DNA of 64,000 nt. It comes from Watersipora subatra. Lineage: Eukaryota; Bryozoa; Gymnolaemata; Cheilostomatida; Watersiporidae. Shown one piece after another: positions 47,701-59,402 of the stretch. The position numbers and the translations under genes are program-made. The stretch spans positions 6,138,001 to 6,202,000 of the forward strand of contig NC_088708.1 in assembly GCF_963576615.1 (NCBI RefSeq). The letters run 5' to 3'. The first letter of the stretch is position 1. Every line of letters begins with the position of its first letter. A model generated the notes under the pieces. That model had not been told where the DNA came from. It ran no database searches and worked only from the letters and a program-made list of their open reading frames with translations.

Positions 47701-50700
47701 AAAAGAATGTCTATTTCATTTTGTGAACTGTATAATTGAAAGTATGTTTATTTCATCTTGTGAACTGTATGATTGAAAGTATGTTTATTTCATCTTGTGA
47801 ACTGAATGATTGAAAGTCTGTCTATTTCATCTTGTGAACTGTATGATTGAAAGTCTGTCTATTTCATCTCGTGAACTATCTGATTGAAAGTATATCTATT
47901 TCATCTTGTAAACTGTATGATTGTAAGTATATCTATTTCATCTTGTAAACTGTATGATTGTAAGTATATCTATTTCATCTTGTGAACTGTATGACTGAAA
48001 GTATGTCTATTTCATCTTGTGAACTGTATGATTGAAAGTATATCTATTTCATCTTGTAAACTGTATGATTGTAAGTATATCTATTTCATCTTGTGAACTG
48101 TATGATTGTAAGTATATCTATTTCATCTTGTGAACTGTATGACTGAAAGTATATCTATTTCATCTTGTGAACTGTATGATTGTAAGTATATCTATTTCAT
48201 CTTGTGAACTGTATGACTGAAAGTATGTCTATTTCATCTTGTGAACTGTATGACTGAAAGTATGTCTATTTCATCTTGTAAACTGTATGATTGAAAGTAT
48301 ATCTATTTCATCTTGTGAACTATATGATTGAAAGTATGTCTATTTCATCTTGTGAACTGTATGATTAAAAGTATGTCTATTTCATCTTGTAAACTGTATG
48401 ATTGTAAGTATATCTATTTCATCTTGTGAACTGTATGATTGAAAGTATGTCTATTTCATCTTGTGAACTGTATGACTGAAAGTATGTCTATTTCATCTTG
48501 TAAACTGTATGATTGAAAGTATATCTATTTCATCTTGTGAACTATATGATTGAAAGTATGTCTATTTCATCTTGTGAACTGTATGATTAAAAGAATGTCT
48601 ATTTCATTTTGTGAACTGTATAATTGAAAGTATGTTTATTTCATCTTGCGAACTGTATGATTGAAAGTATGTTTATTTCATCTTGTGAACTGAATGATTG
48701 AAAGTCTGTCTATTTCATCTTGTGAACTGTATGATTGAAAGTCTGTCTATTTCATCTCGTGAACTATCTGATTGAAAGTATATCTATTTCATCTTGTAAA
48801 CTGTATGATTGAAAGTATGTCTATTTCATCTTGTGAACTGTATGATTGAAAGTATGTCTATTTCATCTTGTGAACTGTATGACTGAAAGTATGTCTATTT
48901 CATCTTGTAAACTGTATGATTGAAAGTATATCTATTTCATCTTGTGAACTATATGATTGAAAGTATGTCTATTTCATCTTGTGAACTGTATGATTAAAAG
49001 AATGTCTATTTCATTTTGTGAACTGTATAATTGAAAGTATGTTTATTTCATCTTGTGAACTGTATGATTGAAAGTATGTTTATTTCATCTTGTGAACTGA
49101 ATGATTGAAAGTCTGTCTATTTCATCTTGTGAACTGTATGATTGAAAGTCTGTCTATTTCATCTCGTGAACTATCTGATTGAAAGTATATCTATTTCATC
49201 TTGTAAACTGTATGATTGTAAGTATATCTATTTCATCTTGTAAACTGTATGATTGTAAGTATATCTATTTCATCTTGTGAACTGTATGACTGAAAGTATG
49301 TCTATTTCATCTTGTGAACTGTATGATTGAAAGTATATCTATTTCATCTTGTAAACTGTATGATTGTAAGTATATCTATTTCATCTTGTGAACTGTATGA
49401 TTGTAAGTATATCTATTTCATCTTGTGAACTGTATGACTGAAAGTATATCTATTTCATCTTGTGAACTGTATGATTGTAAGTATATCTATTTCATCTTGT
49501 GAACTGTATGACTGAAAGTATGTCTATTTCATCTTGTGAACTGTATGACTGAAAGTATGTCTATTTCATCTCGTGAACTATCTGATTGAAAGTATATCTA
49601 TTTCATCTTGTAAACTGTATGATTGTAAGTATATCTATTTCATCTTGTGAACTGTATGATTGAAAGTCTGTCTATTTCATCTCGTGAACTATCTGATTGA
49701 AAGTATATCTATTTCATCTTGTAAACTGTATGATTGTAAGTATATCTATTTCATCTTGTGAACTGTATGACTGAAAGTATGTCTATTTCATCTTGTGAAC
49801 TGTATGACTGAAAGTATGTCTATTTCATCTTGTGAACTGTATGATTGAAAGTATGTCTATTTCATCTTGTGAACTATCTGATTGAAAGTATATCTATTTC
49901 ATCTTGTAAACTGTATGATTGTAAGTATATCTATTTCATCTTGTGAACTGTATGATTGTAAGTATATCTATTTCATCTTGTGAACTGTATGATTGTAGGT
50001 ATATCTATTTCATCTTGTGAACTGTATGACTGAAAGTATGTCTATTTCATCTTGTGAACTGTATGATTGAAAGTATGTCTATTTCATCTTGTAAACTGTA
50101 TGATTGAAAGTATATCTATTTCATCTTGTGAACTGTATGATTGAAAGTATGTCTATTTCATTTTGTGAACTGCTCAATCTAGCGCACCCATGAAACACCA
50201 TATTGGTTTTCACAGAGCATTGATCTGTACTACTAGATTATTTTTGTGGGTAGTAATACTAGCTTAACATTTTGCAGCTCAAAGACATTTCTAGATATTC
50301 ATTCATTTCTACATTTCATTAGTCAATCATTCAACCCATAAACACAAAAGAACAGGTTAGGCTTGTGCACAAGTAGCATTTTTTGCATCATTGGAGTTGT
50401 TTTTTCTTGAATAATTATAACAAGCATTTTTGGTAGCAAGGATTATCATAACTCTTATTAAAATAAAAAACTCATTTTTACACAAAATGTAGTTAGTTAC
50501 CTCACGGCATTGTAATTGCACAAATATACACTATGATCAATAAAATTGAAGCGATCGATTTTCGTGTTCTCGTATTACATATAAAGCAAATCCTACCTCT
50601 GTGTTGTTATCTTTTAGTGAACTGTTTGTTTATATAAAAATCATTGCACTTAATACTGATTGCGATGAATGGAATTATTTCTCCAAGTGCGCTGCACGTC

Positions 50701-51358
50701 ACTTCTCTCTGCTTGAGACAGCAAAATATCCTTGTAAAGAAGCAAGAGTTTTCTGCTCCTGCAAACTGATTCCGCAAGTAAAAGTTGATCTAAAAAGAAT
50801 AGTCTCACACAGCTCAGTGATGAGTACTAGTATTGGCCAGTCATAGAGACCTCTCAACATAATTCTGTCTAATCTCTTACTTCATCATAGTGAAATGATG
50901 TAAAAGTTTTCCCACTGTAAAATAGTGTGTAAACAACACTATTTGGGACAAACTACGTGCATAGCAAAATTATCTCTTGTTACCAGCTCATAGATTAAAG
51001 ATGGATTGTATATATATCCATCGTCAGTTTGAGTAAGGCTGTCCTATTCTTTGTCATATCGATATTTGGTAGTCTCTAGATTGGCTTACCAAACTGCCTG
51101 TCTTCGAAGGTTTTCAATTGATCGAGTAGCCACACTTTTTTTTCCTATTCTCACATTCATTTTCTAATGTTGTTTTAGTTTGAATATACATATTTTGGAG
51201 TGTGGACGCAGATCCTTATTTTGCAGACATTGATGACGCTTCTGCAAAACCTCCCGACAGATAAATGGAATGACGAAGACATTGGTGAACTGACTGCTGA
51301 AGCCTACAGACTCAAGTACATGTTTGCTGGAGCACCGCAGCACTATAAGACATCTTGA
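41751..51358 (+). CDS. TBC1D22: TBC1D22-type Rab GTPase-activating protein (9 coding exons)
   Basis: Exons: 41751-41976, 42340-42504, 43613-43683, 43784-43978, 44541-44661, 44951-45133, 45339-45466, 46422-46517, 51227-51358 (TGA); 438 residues, phases consistent. The N terminus keeps the family signature before DAWDDGDDD. The TBC domain (from about residue 130) contains WSGIP, the arginine finger in IHIDVPRMNPLIPLF, the glutamine finger in GYVQGINDLVTPFF, CMSKLLDGIQDNYTFAQPG, LLMRELPLRCTIRLWDTY and, in the last exon, EAYRLKYMFAGAPQHY. Both catalytic fingers are present, so Rab-GAP activity is expected; vertebrate TBC1D22A/B are Golgi-associated ACBD3 partners. The donor of exon 6 (ACA|GTGGGT) was chosen by frame. 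The protein is shorter than human TBC1D22B (505), and an additional 5' exon may exist because TCTGTAG precedes the ATG. The last intron (4.7 kb) is mostly minisatellite. Confidence 0.95.
42711..43084 (+). repeat. 20-bp minisatellite, 18 full copies
   Basis: The unit ATGCAGTTGTCTGGTGTCCC is repeated 18 times from 42721 to 43080, with a half unit before and four bases after. Only three single-base variants are seen (two ATACAG, one TTGCCTGG). It lies in the TBC1D22 intron between exons 2 and 3. All three plus frames and three minus frames read through it, producing spurious 120-170-residue frames. Confidence 0.97.
45783..45822 (+). repeat. Intronic duplicate of the TBC1D22 exon-8 acceptor region
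   Basis: GCATAGGCTGTG...TGATGACCCAACCTTTTTTAGG here matches GCATAGGCTGTG...TGATGATCCAACCTTGTTTTAGG at 46383-46422, where the final AG is the acceptor of exon 8. The copy lies 600 bp upstream in the same intron and is followed by GTAAAG rather than by exon sequence. Confidence 0.8.
46622..50172 (+). repeat. 37-bp minisatellite, about 96 copies, with higher-order structure
   Basis: The unit GATTGAAAGTATATCTATTT-CATCTTGTGAACTGTAT (37 bp) fills 3.55 kb of the last TBC1D22 intron. Variant units recur at fixed spacing: GATTAAAAGAATG occurs at 47290, 47697, 48585 and 48992, that is 407 bp (11 units) and 1295 bp (35 units) apart. Many right-hand units carry GATTGTAAGTATA. It begins about 100 bp after exon 8. 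Confidence 0.97.
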
Positions 51359-54060
51359 CCGTAGCTCCTCCAGTTTGCCATTTGAAGTTTCCGAGGAGGT
51401 GGACTTGATACGAGATGACATTACTCTCTTACTCTAGTCATGAGCCTGAGTTCCCCTGCTTCCCTTTTAACTCTGCCGTTTACAGCTCAACTCCCAAAAA
51501 GCAGGATCAGGCGAACGAGAGGAAGAGACAATAACTAGACTAGGAGAAGAAAAAGATAATAAATGGAGAAACAGTATTCTTCATCTTCGTCTCATAGATT
51601 ATTCCATTTGAGGACCTCGTGTACATACATATCCATTATACCATATCTATTTTGACTGCAGTTAAGATTGTCCATTTTTCCAGTCGAAGAGTTATCCACT
51701 CTTACCAATCGCTTCCCGTTGTCAGTATTCAGACAAGGCATTGCCAATACTGCATAACATTGATTATTTTATTATGCTGATGCTCTCATAGTTTAATGAC
51801 ATCTTTTTCATTTCTGTCCTCTGCTGTTCATAATGTTCGCTTGCGTGTCAAAGACAGAATCGCGCAATCATATATTTATATATCCAGGGTAGAATGATGC
51901 GTCTGGGACTGTCAAGGCTACACACGTCTATAGCTTAATACCTTTTGGTCACAAGTATTGGTAAAAAAAGTTTTTTTAATTCCTGGTCAATTACGCGATT
52001 TTATATTGTCTTACTATAAAAAGATTTGATTTATAGTTTATTTGCAATTTTAGTTTGTCATGTTAATAGAGGCCTCCAAAGGCAGTTGTATGCAATCCGC
52101 TTAATATTATATTATCAAGGACTCATTAGACATGACGATTGTGTATGTAATTATCATATGGAACCTACAGTATGTTAGTAGGGAAACTCTCACTCTATAT
52201 ACGCTATTATCATTACATGTTTGTGTCAGAGAAATAGCTGTTGGTATATGCTGTTTTGAGAAATTTATGTCAAGTTTCTATTTAGCCTTAGATTGCAGCT
52301 GCATCGCATTAAATAGGTCTTATTAATCTTCTACAGATGTAGTTTTTAAGAGTTGTCCTCTTGGTTACAAGAACCAGGAGGTTTATAATGATAAAATTGA
52401 TAGTAGGGATTTCACATGGTAAGAATGTAGAAATTAGAAGGAAGCTTTTCGGTTGCATCAATGTTTGATAAATTAATGGAGCCATCTTGTATAAATATAG
52501 CTCAGAATAATATATACCAGAAGAAACCAGCCGAGAGTGGGAGCAAAGAGTCAGGCTCACTTGAAGGAACAATCTGATGAAGTCCTACAAAACACAAACT
52601 TTATTACTGTTAGTGTTTTGTTGCCTCTTAGTTTTGATTTATAAAATAAACATCTTACAGCATTGAAACAGTTGCAATCGCATTGTTTTTACATTTAACA
52701 ACTCAAGTCAAGCTAAATGATCTCGTGTCAAATCAAAGTTTCCCATTTAAAAATAATATGAGCAATTAAAGAATGGCTGGTGCTTTTTTTGTGAAAGTTC
52801 GACACTAAATAACAACAAAGTTTGCATAACAAACTAATGAGAGACTTTTCCAAATATATGGTTTTTGTATATTTGGATTTAGATAACAATAACAATCCAA
52901 CAATGAATGGGTGCTTCCAAATTTGATTGCTTTGCTATTGCTATAGTACCTGACCATGAAATAACTCAAGGATGTTTGAAAACTGTAAAATTGAAATTTT
53001 GTGTTCTACTTATATCTTGCCATGTTATTTAAATTTATCTTAAGATTAAGATAAATTTGTCATTCGTTTTTATCTCATTTTATCAATAAAAATTTATTGT
53101 AAAAATATATCCTTTTTTGGTCACAAGTTTTTATGAAAAGCTTAAAATAATGGTGAAAAATTAATATTAATTGATACTTATTATATCTGTCTTGTTATAT
53201 TATATAATAACGATGTTTTTGAATCAGCAGAAGTTGCTTACACTCTTCAACCGTTTGTAACCTGTACAGAACCATGTGAGTGTTTTATGAGTTATAGCAA
53301 ATATCTCCATTACAGAGTGACTGTTGATATAAAATTATGTGACTATGAAAAGAGTGTGACATCAGAAAACACCCGCTTATATTATGAATACTCATTCATC
53401 GTTGGGCTGAAACTCTCCTGGCTATCAAATGATGAGTGCGACTCTAAGTTTTTGAAAGTTGGTATTTATTCCTTATTTATTAGCTTGTTTCTATGCAAGC
53501 AGACATGTTTACCAGCGAATACTCATCTCAAAACCTCATTAGGTCTTTAACTGTATGAAAGCTAGATGATTGGAGCAGAAAGCTCAACAGTTTGTTTGTC
53601 ATTTGGCTTGCACCAATTTATAGAAGATTAATGTTATAACATAATGATACAATATTTTGCATTTCTAATATGTTTAGAATGACAACCACAAGATTAATAT
53701 AAAAAAACGTTTTATTTTGATCATCCATTTTGAAGATAAGATTTATGTTTAGCAAGGGACTTGTTTAGCAGGCTTGCTTAGTTGTACTGAATTTTTATAG
53801 TTTTGGCCCCAAAATCAAATTAGTGTTGAGGCATTTAAGCAATCTACCAATTTAGTGTTACAGGAGGAATTTCTTGTGGCTATAAAATTATGTTTTTCAT
53901 TGCTGTGCACATCTACATTAAAAAATTATAAAAACAAAAATCTGATTATTTGAACAGTTGGCTTTAGAATCTGCTGAATAATACTTTAGCGTTATTATAT
54001 CTGATAATTTGATGAAGAACTTTTAAAAATCAGCTTTATCTTGTAATATGCCTGTTTTCT
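51359..54060. other. TBC1D22 3' UTR and intergenic DNA before the bZIP gene
   Basis: The TBC1D22 3' UTR follows the TGA at 51356-51358; AATAAA occurs in AAGATAATAAATGG at about 51557-51570. The rest is AT-rich intergenic DNA with one dispersed repeat copy (52883-53094). No conserved coding segment was found on either strand; frames of 60-87 codons here are not supported. Confidence 0.6.
52883..53094 (+). repeat. Dispersed 210-bp repeat, copy 1 of an inverted pair
   Basis: The sequence from ATAACAATAACAATCCAAC to ATCAATAAAAAT matches the reverse complement of 61167-61379 with about six mismatches over 210 bp. It contains an internal foldback, AAATTTATCTTAA/TTAAGATAAATTT. No coding capacity, so it is probably a non-autonomous element. 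Confidence 0.9.
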
Positions 54061-54094
54061 GTAGACAAGCAAAGGTTGAGTAGGGTGACAACAG

Positions 54095-54268
54095 ATGGAG
54101 GCAGTAAATAGTGGTGACCTAATTGGTGCAGCATACAGCCAGGCGCTCATTGATTATTCAATAGCAGCCGCCATCTTTATCAAATATAATAGGTTATTCC
54201 ACTATCTGCTGGACATAGTAGACCCTGCATCATTCCTAGACTATTATGTAATTTTCTGCATAAAGTAA
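54095..54268 (+). other. Possible 5' exon with a 57-codon upstream frame
   Basis: A frame opening MEAVNSGDLIGAAYSQALID runs 57 codons to a TAA that overlaps a strong donor sequence (CATAAA|GTAAGT at 54266). It may be a 5' UTR exon of the following bZIP gene carrying an upstream frame, or a chance frame. No homology is recognised. Confidence 0.25.
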
Positions 54269-54493
54269 GTAACTAATTACCCCTTAGATTATCTATGTAC
54301 ACGCCTATTTAAATCTTACATGTTTATAATTTTTATATCTAGAAAAATATGTAGTCAAAGCGCTAAAGTACATTAATTTGACAGTTTCTACCCCTGACTA
54401 GTCATGTGAGTCCATTACGTAAAGTTGTCCTTTTCCAAGCTATATTACGATTTTGGGAAATATTATGCAAGGTTAGTTGAAACATTTCTTAAG

Positions 54494-57400
54494 ATGGCGG
54501 AAGCGTATTACCCAGGATTTGCATCATCAGAGGAGCTTCTTCAATCTTATGATGTACCTCAAAGTCTCTATCAGGCTACCGCCAGCAACTCCGTGGCATT
54601 TCAATGTGGCGCAGACGAACAACCACACTATGGTGAGTGTGTTATGCAATGAGAATAATGAAGCTGCATATTAGGATTATGTTAAGTACACCGCCATTTT
54701 GTCTTGAGCGTATGTTACACTCTAAAGTTATATAAGAAATTATATAAGAATCTAATATTGTCTGAAGGTTCGCCACTTATTGTTTTGTGCAATCAATTTG
54801 GCCGCACATAACTTACATAACATATATATATGTATATATAGCTGGGCTAGTCTCGCTGGATCTTTGTTCAGAGTTCGTTTGGTAAGAGAAGCAGCAGTTA
54901 AAATCAGTGCTGTTTATCAAGTTTGCTGTCACTTGTAAGTAAACCTTTAAGTTGTATTTTGCTTACTAGATGGGAGTCAAGAACTTATAGGGTAGTCAGA
55001 AATAAATGGTGTGTGATCTTTAGTGATTTGTACAAGAAAAGACATCAATATTGACTCATTGTTACAAAAGTGTGTCAAAGATAGAAAGTTAGTATAACAC
55101 GATTTTGTAAAGTTCTATTTGAGTTCTATTAAGAGTTCATTGAAAAAAAAGATTTATTGTTCAAATACTTTGTTTATCTCAAGTATTCTGTTCCCCTTTG
55201 TAGGCTATCAACAAAAATCAAAGTCTTATAATAACTGCGGCGATGGAGTGTCTGGTTTTGATGAAGTTGTACCATCAGAGATACCAGAGAGCTATAACTG
55301 TTTCCAGCAGTATGTCACATCACCTACAGATCATTTGGACCCAAATGCTAATGATTACGGCATGGAGTCCATGTCCAGTCAACAGATGGTACCTCAGGAA
55401 CAAATACATTCAGCTTATTCATTCGGAATGAGCAATAATGGCTTTTCTATACCTCAGATACAAGAAGAAAGATGGATGCCTGGTGCCAGCAGTTACGATC
55501 GAGCGACTTTAGCATATGGCCAAACCTCTACTACAATCCAGCAAGAGTTTACAGGTAGCTAAAGTTATTTGAGCGCACTTCAAAGAGAAATAATAACTTT
55601 CATGAATAGCTAAATAATGATTGATTTTATCGTAAAGTTGCAAAAGATGATGATGTAATATCATGGAAGTACTGTAGATTTGACCAATTAATTCACATAA
55701 GTGAGCCAATTTTACTCCTTTTTAGGTCAAATCTACCTTCTTTGCTGCATTATTTTTTAGCGCAACGATCGAAAATATATTCACTTGTTTTATAGCTGAG
55801 GTCTCGGGATTTGAATGAGAAACACAAAACGGATAAGTCAATTTGTAACATTTGAAAATGTACTATAATTGACATTGTAGGATATACCGATAACAGCATC
55901 GGCCTTATCCTGGTAATACATGATATCAGAGTAATCTTCTCCTGGATTTGCATTGCAATGGCGTCACGTGATGCATTGCTTTATTTGTCCAGGCTATGAC
56001 TTATTATCCATGTGTGGGATTGGTTTGGCTGTGCGCTTTAAAATCAGGGATTAGTCCACGTGCAGTCTGAAATACTTGTAGCGTGCTGTCTTCATAGGCA
56101 GAGGAGTTGACCGCAGATATTCATCCAGGTGTCCATAGTATATGCCAAAACTGTGGGTGTTAACGCTGAGGTATGAAAATGCAGTGAAAGAAAAGTTACT
56201 AAACCACAACAAAGGATGGGCTGCGCCAGCCGAAATATACAAAGAGGTGTAGAACAAAGAGGCCAGTTATTATCAGCTATAACCAGAACAAATTATGCTT
56301 CTATAACAATAGCTGCTTTCCAGTAATCTTCTGCTTAGTTTGCTTGGTTATGGATATATCATTTCATCGCTAGTGGCAAGGATATGTTTCAGCTTGGTGG
56401 CTTTATGAGTCTTGTAGTAACATCTCACAAGAATCAAATCATCAACCTATATATTTAAAATTTCAAGGATATGACCTCAAATTCTTGTGCAGCAGGTTGC
56501 TGGGTTAAACTTCGTTCCACCTATCCAACTGTTCACAGGATATCAAAGCTCTGTAAACCACTTCTTAGCTCCAAACAGGTTCACGCTTAAATATACCATG
56601 AAAAATTAACTAAATGTTTGCATGATACTAAAGTCTTGATTGTCCTTGGTTAAAAACTTACACTTGCGCGCAAATTTTTTGTAATAATCTTTTACTGTAA
56701 AAAGATTAAAATGATATCCGTTTGTTATCTAAGTGTTTGTTAAACATACATTGGTGAAGCCCTTAGCAACTGCTTGTGTGTTGGTACACTACATTAGCAC
56801 CGTATCCATAGACCACCCAATTTTTATTACGAGCTTCATCCTTTTGGTTTGAGCCTCAGTCTATTTTTAGTGAAACCATGTTGAGTTTTAAGGCATGGCA
56901 TAAGTTTGGTACAGTCAATGTCCTCCAACACTAGATGCTCAAGTATTGTATATAATTCCTTTGTTTAAAGAACTCATGCACTCTTGTTTCACCTAACAAT
57001 ATAACTAATTTTTTTGCAGAATTTTTTGCATGCAAAAACAAATCATAGATGATGAGCAGAGTGTGCAATACAGTGATGGAGTCTTGCTTCTAGTTTATGT
57101 CAAACTGTTATTCTTTAGCATTCATGTGAGCCTTTGCTGTTTGAGGGCTTCACTGTAATTCAACTCCGCTTAGTGAAGGGCCTGCCCTGTTTTTTAGCAT
57201 TGGTCCATCCAGTTGTTTTTGCATCTAATATCGTTAGCCCATTGATTGCTAACAATTGTGGTTAGGCGCTATTGACTAACTAGATTGTTTTTGTTAGCAT
57301 TTTGCTTGGAGTGGCTTCATTTCAGTTTGAGACCTCATCTCTTATACAATTCACTGCAACTCTCTCACCGCTTACTCTCGAGTAGTTTTTGGTTTCGCTG

Positions 57401-58304
57401 TCGTGCTGGATAGACTGGAATTCAAACAGACCGCTCGATGTTGTGACAAAAGGGGAACATCTTTCGCACTGGTGCTATTTGTCATTCCCAACAACTAGTA
57501 ATCTCACTAGCTAATGAACTGGTGCTGACAATACTTTCGTATATCTTCTTTTTTGAAAGTCGAATTCAGAATCTACAGTTATCAACAGGACAGTCTGCTG
57601 AAAACGGCTAGTATCTAGTGAGACGAATAAACTATTCAGATGCTGAAGGATTAAGATCTCTCCATGTTGCGTTTCATTTAGCGAACTCTATTACTTCTCC
57701 ATTATCCTTTTTATTGAGAAACTCCATAATTTACAAGCGGCTAGCTAGGATGGATCCTACGCAGTTCATGCTTCCGATGCCTTCAATGATTCCTCCTCAT
57801 TTACTACACAATATGTCCATACCAACCACTTGCGCTCCTCCTGCTCCTCCTATGCCTATGGATATACTTGGCTTCTGGGCGAATGGTAAACTAATGCTTG
57901 TTGCTATAGATATCACTCTCTATTACCTTTAGCTAGCTCATAATGCAACCCTGCCTCTTTGCAATTTTTCTAACTAGCCTATTACCACTCTTTCAGGTTC
58001 AAGTCCAACTGTTGCCCGTGCCATCGCAGCTACCCAGAATCAAAAACGTCCTCGCAGTGAGAAAAAGCCCATACCAAGAGACCAAAAGGACAATAAATAC
58101 TTTGAACGGCGCAAGAGGAACAACCAAGCAGCAAAGAAATCTCGAGATGCTCGTAAAGCGAGGGAAGACGACATAGCCATTCGGGCGACGTACCTTGAGA
58201 AGGAAAATGCTGTACTTAGAGCTCAAACGGCTACCTTAAGGGAAGAAGCTCATTCGCTGAAACAAGCTCTTATACAAAAGAGACGACAATCTATGATTTC
58301 ATGA
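54494..58304 (+). CDS. bZIP transcription factor, PAR/E4BP4/CES-2 group (4 coding exons)
   Basis: Exons: 54494-54632, 55204-55554, 57745-57885 (or from 57640), 57997-58304 (TGA); 312 residues with the shorter exon 3, all junctions phase 1. The start ATG sits in AAGATGG and opens MAEAYYPGF. Exons 1-2 are Ser/Gln/Tyr-rich (activation region, no recognised domain). Exon 3 is Met/Pro-rich (MLPMPSMIPPHLL). Exon 4 has the basic region KYFERRKRNNQAAKKSRDAR, the fork and start of the zipper in IRATYLEKENAVLRAQ, and heptad leucines. NNxAAKxSRDARK and the RATYLEKEN junction identify the group of HLF, TEF, DBP, NFIL3, Drosophila Pdp1 and nematode CES-2. The proline/acid-rich PAR segment is not obvious, so CES-2- or NFIL3-like is possible. 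A nuclear DNA-binding dimer is inferred. Joining exons 1-2 to exons 3-4 rests on phase and context, not homology. Confidence 0.82.
54826..54890 (+). promoter_or_regulatory. Possible internal promoter and alternative first exon of the bZIP gene
   Basis: A TATATATATG/TATATATAGC run at about 54822-54841 is followed within 50 bp by a strong donor, TTTG|GTAAGAG, at about 54879. An alternative noncoding first exon splicing to exon 2 would fit PAR-bZIP genes, which often use several promoters. Only sequence context supports this. Confidence 0.2.
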
Positions 58305-59402
58305 TATTTACTCGACTTTGGACATTAGTCAGTATGATTATTTAATTTTATTCAGACCACGTACTCTTTTTGCCGTCAATTTTTTTGACCAGATAATCTT
58401 TTATTTTGCCGGTGCGCGCAGTATTCTCAGTTCCCTCTAATTGTTACAATAATTATTTTATGCAATCCTACCTCAATTTAATAGTTCAGTCCATTCTTGT
58501 CAAAATTTTGGTAAAAAGCAAAATCATTACTCGCATATCATACTGAGTATTTAGGATTGCAGCAACAAATTGCTTCCACTTGGAATATACATTCGAATCA
58601 TCGGTATTGCTAAAATCATATCTAAAGACTATTTTAATCCTTTTTCCAAACACCAAAGTCATCTTACAGCATTTGTCTCAACCGTGTCTCAACACAAAAT
58701 GAGAATTTTGGTTTACATGGAATCCACTGACCAAGTTTGCATCGGCCATCTTTGCTCGCGATGCTCTAACACGATTGATAGTGTCCTAGTTTCTTGTTTG
58801 TATTTATGAGTGCAACCCATTTCTCTAATATTGTAATTTTTGTGTTATAAAAACGCATGCATTCTATTTCTACTACGAGTCTATCATTATTGTTCACTAT
58901 TCAATGTATGTTTATGTATGTTTTCTGTTTTAATATTATATGCCTGTTTCTATCACTTAGTCATCCTTACTATCAAGTCACCTTTTACACAATCAAACAA
59001 TACATCACAGATTAGACTAAGCGTCGCCTGTTTTGGGATAGCAAGAACTATATTTACATACTGTTTGAGAGAGCAATATTATGCTTTGTATAAATATCTA
59101 TACAGGAGACTTGAGACCCAGTAGACTATATACACCATTTATAATCTCGCAAATGACTGGAGTACACAGAAGGATGCAAATGTATGTTCTTTAATGTCTC
59201 GCAACGTAAAAATTCTGATTGTCATAATAGTGACAATGTTTTGGGTAGACTAGCCTACAGATTAGAGTGGCCATTATATCTTTGTCTTTAGACAACTATC
59301 AACTAAGAGACAAAAAAAGTAAAGCTAAATTCCAAAAATGACACAAAATATAAAAAATAAAAATTTTGACACCGTAATGGCAGAAAGAGCAACGAATAAA
59401 GG
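58305..59402. other. 1.1-kb spacer between convergent bZIP and AGAP genes
   Basis: Both genes end toward this region, so it should hold the two 3' UTRs. The sequence is AT-rich. Frames of 79 and 94 codons on the plus strand within it show no recognised domain and are not called. Confidence 0.6.

Noticed and set aside
57618-57749. Upstream Met (MRRINYSDAEG) as the bZIP start
   Set aside because: Phase-compatible exons at 54494-55554 supply an N terminus with a good start context, so this Met is more likely intronic or part of a longer exon 3.
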